From an uncultured Bacteroidales bacterium (lineage in GTDB: Bacteria > Bacteroidota > Bacteroidia > Bacteroidales > UBA932): a DNA stretch of 10,882 nt. The notes beneath the pieces are model-generated. The model made no database searches. It was given only the letters and a program-made list of their open reading frames with translations, and was not told the DNA's origin. The position numbers and the translations under genes were made by a program. The stretch covers positions 1 through 10,882 of the forward strand of contig CAMJHW010000041.1 in the NCBI GenBank assembly GCA_946405645.1, given 5' to 3'. Positions 7,904 through 10,882 of this stretch are shown piece by piece. How positions within the stretch are numbered: position 1 is the first letter of the stretch; the number at the start of each line of letters is the position of its first letter.

Positions 7904-8485
7904 TCACAACAGCGATTCAAGTGTCTGGCGTATCATCCGGAACTCCTGTTCGAAGTTGGGGGTGAATACGTCGTGGGACATATGGGCTTCTATATCGGGG
8001 AAAGGCCAGAAACGGCCTTCCGTCACTTCTTCTTTGTTCGGGAACAGCTCGAAATTGCCTACGGCGGCGAATACGTTGACCAGCTCCTTCTCCACCTGGG
8101 ACTCGAACACATAGGATGTCACTGACACCGGATTGAAATCATAGAACCCCAGTTCCTCCCCCGCTTCGCGGAAAAGGGCTTCGATTATACTCTCGCCATA
8201 GCTTACGTGACCGCCTACCGCAGTATCCCAGTACCCCGGAAGCAGGTCCTTGGTCATAGCGCGCTTCTGCAGGTACAGCTCGCAGCTACGGTTCAGGATA
8301 TGGAGATGGACGACAGGATGGAGCGGTTTCTCTCCCCCGTGGCACCATCCGCGTGAAGCCTGTCCCAGCACGGCCCCATGCGTGTCCACGATGGGGACCA
8401 TCTCCGAAGCGGAGACGTCGGACAGTTCGGACTGACGCTGAAGGATCGGTGCGGGAGCGCCCACGGGATATACAAGCTCGATCAT
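7904..8485 (-). CDS. Nudix hydrolase (IDI/YfcD-like)
   Basis: A 193-residue cytoplasmic Nudix protein. The Nudix box is complete at residues 92-114: Gly92, Glu98 and REAGEELGF (106-114) fit GX5EX7REUXEEXGU, with Ala in the aliphatic position. Ahead of the box, LHPVVHLHILN and the GYWDTAVGGH stretch resemble the branch containing isopentenyl-diphosphate isomerase and YfcD, whose members often have unassigned substrates. A longer reading frame opens at 8620, but its first 45 codons lie inside the preceding gene and look out of place. I chose the ATG at 8485-8483 because it overlaps the preceding TGA as ATGA and starts a sensible MIELVYPVG sequence. Hydrolysis of a nucleoside diphosphate or related compound is likely. 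Its placement next to a nucleotidyltransferase-like gene hints that the two share a metabolite, but that is only a guess. Confidence 0.87.
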   Translation of the reverse strand: MIELVYPVGAPAPILQRQSELSDVSASEMVPIVDTHGAVLGQASRGWCHGGEKPLHPVVHLHILNRSCELYLQKRAMTKDLLPGYWDTAVGGHVSYGESIIEALFREAGEELGFYDFNPVSVTSYVFESQVEKELVNVFAAVGNFELFPNKEEVTEGRFWPFPDIEAHMSHDVFTPNFEQEFRMIRQTLESLL

Positions 8486-9300
8486 ATCTGACGTATAATA
8501 TCCAGCTCTTCTTGAGTATATAGGATGGAATCGACAAAATCCGGGGCGATGCGGGCCAGTACAGCAAATGACGCCAGCAGCAGCACTGCCGCTCCCAGGA
8601 CTGACGCCGCGACTATCCACCAGCGGCGTCCCTTGCGCGGAGCGGCCTCCGGCAGGACCTCCACGACCTTCGCAATCTCCTCAACCTTCTTCTCCTCGAT
8701 AGCAGGCTCCTCTTCAACCGCCGGCGTTTCTTCAGCAACGGGCATCTCCTCAATCACCGGCTTTTCCTCTACAGCCGGTTTCTCTTCGGCAACAGGATTC
8801 TCTTCGACGGCCGGTGCCGGTTCGTCGAAAATCTGATGGAGCGATGCCACCGCCGCCTCCACGTCGTCCTCTGTCTCTACATGAGTCTTGAGGGACAACG
8901 GCTCGAGACCGAACCCTTCCGGATAGATATTGAGATCTTCATCGGGGATGAAGAAGAAATTGTTCTCGCGTGTGGCCCTGAGGCGGCCTAGTCCCGGGAA
9001 GACGATGGTCTTCCTGGACTTCAGGGTGTCCTTCAACTCTGCCAGATATGCCCCCAGGATCGACGCGGCGACGCGCTCGTCGACGCCGTTGGATCGCGCA
9101 TAAAGCGCGACCAGCCGGCCGTCCGATGACTCGCGCTGGCGGAATGAAAGCCTCCGGTACGGAGGATTGATGGTATAACCTTTATCGGAAAAAGTGGAGG
9201 GTACGACTTCAGCGACGAAAGTACCGACACCCGGCAGTGACACCTCGTCATTGTCCAGGATCAACTCCCCAACCATCTTTGCCAGGAGGTCTATATCCAT
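8482..9300 (-). CDS. Membrane-anchored protein with paired HU-CCDC81-like domains
   Basis: A 272-residue protein, first gene of the operon. Residues 1-55 (LILDNDEVSLPGVGTF ... INPPYRRLSF) look like the first prokaryotic HU-CCDC81 domain, and about 60-138 (ILGAYLAELKDTLKSR, VFPGLGRLRA) like the second. Both belong to the HU/IHF DNA-binding fold. Residues about 165-208 are a Glu/Pro/Val repeat, followed by a basic patch RKGRR (222-226) and one membrane span (about 228-249). A tail of some 22 residues ends in IIRQI. Known Bacteroidota relatives often place a periplasmic SPOR domain after the span; none is present here. The positive-inside rule puts the HU domains in the cytoplasm. A link between nucleoid, or another ligand, and the envelope is inferred. 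The ATG at 9300-9298 is the only sensible start and lies about 35-40 bases from the predicted transcript start. Confidence 0.8.
   Translation of the reverse strand: MDIDLLAKMVGELILDNDEVSLPGVGTFVAEVVPSTFSDKGYTINPPYRRLSFRQRESSDGRLVALYARSNGVDERVAASILGAYLAELKDTLKSRKTIVFPGLGRLRATRENNFFFIPDEDLNIYPEGFGLEPLSLKTHVETEDDVEAAVASLHQIFDEPAPAVEENPVAEEKPAVEEKPVIEEMPVAEETPAVEEEPAIEEKKVEEIAKVVEVLPEAAPRKGRRWWIVAASVLGAAVLLLASFAVLARIAPDFVDSILYTQEELDIIRQI
8677..8808 (-). repeat. Glu/Pro/Val-rich imperfect repeat in the HU-like gene
   Basis: The region encodes about residues 165-208, made of roughly six to seven repeats of five to six residues on the pattern V-x-E-E-x-P (VEENP, AEEKP, VEEKP, IEEMP, AEETP, VEEEP, IEEKK). 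Protein phasing is regular while the DNA copies are diverged. It probably forms a stiff, acidic linker between the HU domains and the membrane span. Copy number may vary between strains. Confidence 0.8.
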
Positions 9301-9341
9301 GGTTAATAGAAAATTACCTTAAAACGCCTTTCCAGGCATTA

Positions 9342-9349
9342 CAAAGGTA
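9342..9349 (-). promoter_or_regulatory. -7 element (TACCTTTG) of the operon promoter
   Basis: On the minus strand TACCTTTG matches the Bacteroidota -7 consensus TAnnTTTG exactly and lies 41 bases before the HU-like start codon. The upstream region is T-rich but has no clear TTTG at the usual 19-21 base spacing, so the -33 element is weak or absent. It would serve the whole leftward operon, since no other promoter is visible at the tight junctions downstream. Confidence 0.55.
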
Positions 9350-9369
9350 AGAAAAAAAGGATAAAAAAA

Positions 9370-9400
9370 TTTGAATGATTGAAAAAATGTCTTACCTTTG
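9370..9400 (+). promoter_or_regulatory. Bacteroidota-type promoter for tRNA-Asn
   Basis: TTTG at 9370-9373 and TACCTTTG at 9393-9400 are separated by 19 bases, which matches the -33/-7 consensus of the primary sigma factor of Bacteroidetes. The predicted transcript start lies a few bases after 9400, giving a leader of about 20-25 bases before the mature tRNA. Confidence 0.75.
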
Positions 9401-9430
9401 CAATCCCGTTCGGAAACGAATGTGGAACAT

Positions 9431-9504
9431 TCCTCCTTAGCTCAGTTGGTTAGAGCACCTGACTGTTAATCAGGGGGTCCTGGGTTCAAGTCCCCGAGGG
9501 GGAG
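9431..9504 (+). tRNA. tRNA-Asn (anticodon GUU)
   Basis: A full cloverleaf can be drawn. The acceptor stem is 9431-9437 (TCCTCCT) with 9497-9503 (AGGGGGA), including one T-G pair. The D arm is GCTC/GAGC. The anticodon stem CCTGA/TCAGG encloses CTGTTAA with anticodon GTT at 9465-9467, and the variable loop is GGGTC. The T arm is CTGGG/CCCCG around TTCAAGT. The discriminator base is G at 9504, and CCA is not encoded. The T stem contains one T-C mismatch (9481 against 9495). The gene has its own promoter and terminator on the strand opposite to the operon. Confidence 0.95.
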
Positions 9505-9509
9505 CGACA

Positions 9510-9543
9510 AAAGAAGCACTTACGGAAACGCAAGTGCTTCTTT
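9510..9543 (+). terminator. Hairpin terminator after tRNA-Asn
   Basis: AAAGAAGCACTT (9510-9521) pairs perfectly with AAGTGCTTCTTT (9532-9543) over 12 bases. Inside, CG-GAAA-CG adds two more pairs and a GAAA tetraloop after one mismatch. The 3' arm and following bases (CTTTCGTTT) are T-rich. It starts five bases after the tRNA. Confidence 0.8.
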
Positions 9544-9591
9544 CGTTTATAGAGGTCGCAAATCCTTATCGCTCTTCAATGCCACACGCTG

Positions 9592-9609
9592 TTCCCGACC
9601 CCTCGGGAA
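9592..9609. repeat. Short perfect hairpin, TTCCCGA-CCCC-TCGGGAA
   Basis: A 7-base perfect stem with a 4-base loop in the 128-base stretch between the tRNA terminator and the lipoprotein gene. A T-run (TTTTT) follows only about 14 bases later, so it is not a standard terminator. It could be part of the lipoprotein mRNA leader, a second termination signal or a protein site. Apart from this hairpin I see no convincing promoter in the stretch. Confidence 0.5.
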
Positions 9610-9671
9610 TGGCCGCATGCAACGTTTTTCCAGCTAACTGCATCTATTATAAGGATTAAACTTGTTTTATT

Positions 9672-10175
9672 ATGAAAAAACTTGTAACCTTAGCCGTACT
9701 TGCGGCAATGGCTTTCTGCTCTTGTACGAAGGACAATGAAAAGATTTATACCCTTGAAGAGATAGGAAAGTTGGGGATTAGTATAGACTTGGCATACTGC
9801 GGATGGAGCGAAGTCTATAATGACACGAAGGAGACGGTCACCCTCATTACTTCTTATCCAATGCCGGACAGGCATGAACCTGTCACTTCCGTCATCAAAC
9901 CGGGTGAATTCGTAAAGCTTATGAATGGAGTAATGCTTTATGGTAAATCCATCGACGAGTGCAATACTGCCTCCATCATTCTCGGCGACGGTACCGAAAT
10001 ACTGTGCTCTCAAAAAAGGGACGATAACTGGTCGCAGTATTTCTTCGAGAATTTCGACCAAAGGGTCGAACCTGAAATCACTATAGCCTTCGATAAAAAA
10101 GTCCGCATCGACCATATCGTAAAGACATACCATATAGACGATGCGCTCATTGAAATCGGAAAGGCTAAACAATAA
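9672..10175 (+). CDS. Small putative lipoprotein, family not recognised
   Basis: A 167-residue protein with a clear lipoprotein signal (MKKLVTLAVLAAMAFCSC). Cys18 is the likely lipidated residue, although the lipobox FCSC is less typical than usual. TKDNEK follows directly, an acidic/polar stretch resembling the surface-export signal of Bacteroidota lipoproteins. The mature part is about 150 residues, looks soluble and probably rich in beta strands, and has Cys at 43, 97 and 112. I do not recognise a family. The gene is visibly richer in A+T than the operon to its left, lies alone on the plus strand after a tRNA, and is convergent with the isomerase gene 24 bases away. Transfer or a lineage-specific origin is possible. 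A 160-codon antisense frame covers almost the same bases but lacks any sensible protein features. Confidence 0.8.
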   Translation: MKKLVTLAVLAAMAFCSCTKDNEKIYTLEEIGKLGISIDLAYCGWSEVYNDTKETVTLITSYPMPDRHEPVTSVIKPGEFVKLMNGVMLYGKSIDECNTASIILGDGTEILCSQKRDDNWSQYFFENFDQRVEPEITIAFDKKVRIDHIVKTYHIDDALIEIGKAKQ

Positions 10176-10199
10176 GACCAGGCTCCAGCCCGGTTCAGT

Positions 10200-10882
10200 T
10201 TACTTTCCGGCGGTAAGGAAGGAGAGGACATTGTCGTAGGAAGTACGGCTGTCCTCGAGCATCTTGCGTGAACCGTACTGCTCCACCGTATACCAGCCTT
10301 CGTAGCCGCTTTCCTTGAGTTTTCCTATGATCTCCCCCATCGGGATGCAGCCATCTCCGGCAGGGACGCACGTCATATCGTAGGGAGCGGTCCTGTCTTT
10401 CAAATGCACGTGGCCAATCTGCTTCCGAAAATGCCCGAACTGCGTCATCGTGTCATCACCAGCGAAGATGAAGTTTCCGGTATCGAAGACAACCCCGATG
10501 TCACTTGAGACCCTCAGAATGGAATCCATTCTCTCGGCGCCGTAGCACAGGGAGCGGGGATTGTCAAAGTCCTCTATCAACACGCTGTAGCCCTTTGCCG
10601 CGACCTTCGCTGCAAAAGCGGACATCCGCTGTCTGACGGCCTCCCTATCTTCCTGCGACAATCCGTCTGCAGGCATCAGGCCGGGAATCAGCAACAGACG
10701 GTCATAGCCGTAAGTATCCATGAATGCCAGAGCCTGTGCCTCCATTTCGGGCTGGTCCCCGCGGGAATAATTGATGTCCGCGATGGCGCAGGCGTGCTCA
10801 AATCCCAGACTGTCCAGAGTCTTGACTACAGCGGGGCTGAAAGTGACCCTCACATCGACTCCGGTATAGCCGTAATCCCTGA
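10200..10882 (-). CDS. Sugar phosphate isomerase/epimerase-type TIM barrel (5' end cut off)
   Basis: The frame is open from the right edge to the stop at 10202-10200, about 227 codons. An internal GTG at 10853 is not needed as a start, because in-frame coding (RDYGYTGVDV) continues to the edge. It matches the xylose isomerase-like TIM barrel/AP endonuclease 2 superfamily (PF01261). Expected metal ligands are visible: the Glu of VLIEDFDN, the Asp of VVFDTGNF, the His of GHVHLKD and the Glu of YTVEQYGS. AGDGCIPMGEIIGKL is the typical segment before the last strands. Family members isomerise or epimerise sugars, inositols or hydroxypyruvate. The substrate cannot be told. The stop faces the lipoprotein gene tail to tail, and no clear terminator lies between them. 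Confidence 0.85.
   Translation of the reverse strand, partial: RDYGYTGVDVRVTFSPAVVKTLDSLGFEHACAIADINYSRGDQPEMEAQALAFMDTYGYDRLLLIPGLMPADGLSQEDREAVRQRMSAFAAKVAAKGYSVLIEDFDNPRSLCYGAERMDSILRVSSDIGVVFDTGNFIFAGDDTMTQFGHFRKQIGHVHLKDRTAPYDMTCVPAGDGCIPMGEIIGKLKESGYEGWYTVEQYGSRKMLEDSRTSYDNVLSFLTAGK

Larger units (their letters stand above)
9338..9404. repeat. Inverted repeat forming two mirror-image -7 elements
   Basis: CAAAGGTAAGA at 9342-9352 is the exact reverse complement of TCTTACCTTTG at 9390-9400. Adding the flanks (ATTA against CAAT) extends the match to 15 positions with one mismatch (9338-9352 and 9390-9404). The spacer is 37 bases and very AT-rich. Each arm contains the -7 box of a divergent promoter. 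Confidence 0.8.

Noticed and set aside
7073..8125. 350-codon plus-strand frame opposite the fusion and Nudix genes
   Set aside because: It spans the junction of two well-supported minus-strand genes and has no coherent motifs.
8486..8620. Longer N-terminus for the Nudix protein (start at 8620)
   Set aside because: The extra 45 residues lie inside the HU-like gene in another frame, are unlike Nudix N-termini, and the ATGA overlap at 8482-8485 gives a better start.
9485..9504. tRNA 3' end as an integration site (attB) for a mobile element
   Set aside because: I looked downstream for a direct repeat of the tRNA 3' end and for an integrase gene and found neither in the window.
9690..10172. 160-codon minus-strand frame opposite the small lipoprotein
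   Set aside because: The plus frame has a clear lipoprotein signal, while the minus frame has no recognisable features.
10851..10853. GTG start for the isomerase-type protein
   Set aside because: In-frame coding continues to the right edge with plausible TIM-barrel sequence, so the true start lies outside the window.
1..10882. CRISPR arrays, insertion sequences or prophage genes
   Set aside because: No regularly spaced repeats, transposase or phage-like proteins were seen. The only repeats are inside coding sequence or form small hairpins.

Overview
The window most likely comes from a GC-rich member of the Bacteroidota, probably order Bacteroidales. Four things point there: a bipartite TTTG-N19-TACCTTTG promoter ahead of the tRNA, a protein with paired HU-CCDC81-like domains, a DUF6515-type surface protein, and lipoproteins with charged residues just after the lipid-bearing cysteine. 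Start codons show no strong Shine-Dalgarno sequences, which is also usual for this phylum. No genus is claimed.

Layout. Positions 9300 down to 1537 hold six genes on the minus strand: a membrane-tethered HU-like protein, a Nudix hydrolase, a DUF4922-SpoIID/LytB fusion, an AmpG-like MFS permease, a carboxylesterase lipoprotein and a NamZ/DUF1343 exo-muramidase lipoprotein. Junctions are 4-base ATGA overlaps (three times), a 3-base gap and a 24-base gap, so this looks like one transcript. After a further 26 bases comes a secreted Ser/Thr/Asn-rich DUF6515-type protein that runs off the left edge. At 9338-9404 two divergent promoters are arranged as an inverted repeat. One drives the operon leftwards, the other a tRNA-Asn(GUU) rightwards, which ends in a strong hairpin terminator. 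To the right lie a small AT-richer orphan lipoprotein on the plus strand and, convergent to it, the 3' part of a sugar phosphate isomerase/epimerase-type TIM barrel that runs off the right edge.

How the genes may work together. NamZ trims MurNAc from the non-reducing ends of peptidoglycan fragments, AmpG-type permeases import anhydro-muropeptides, and SpoIID-type proteins cleave denuded glycan strands. Together these suggest peptidoglycan turnover and salvage. The notable member is the fusion protein: it has no signal peptide, it carries a GalT/HIT-like nucleotidyltransferase half with apparently intact zinc and HxHxQ residues, and its SpoIID half keeps the predicted catalytic Glu and a Cys/His cluster. 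A cytoplasmic protein joining these two activities, encoded directly upstream of the importer, is the best candidate here for something undescribed. All functional statements come from reading motifs; no database search was possible.
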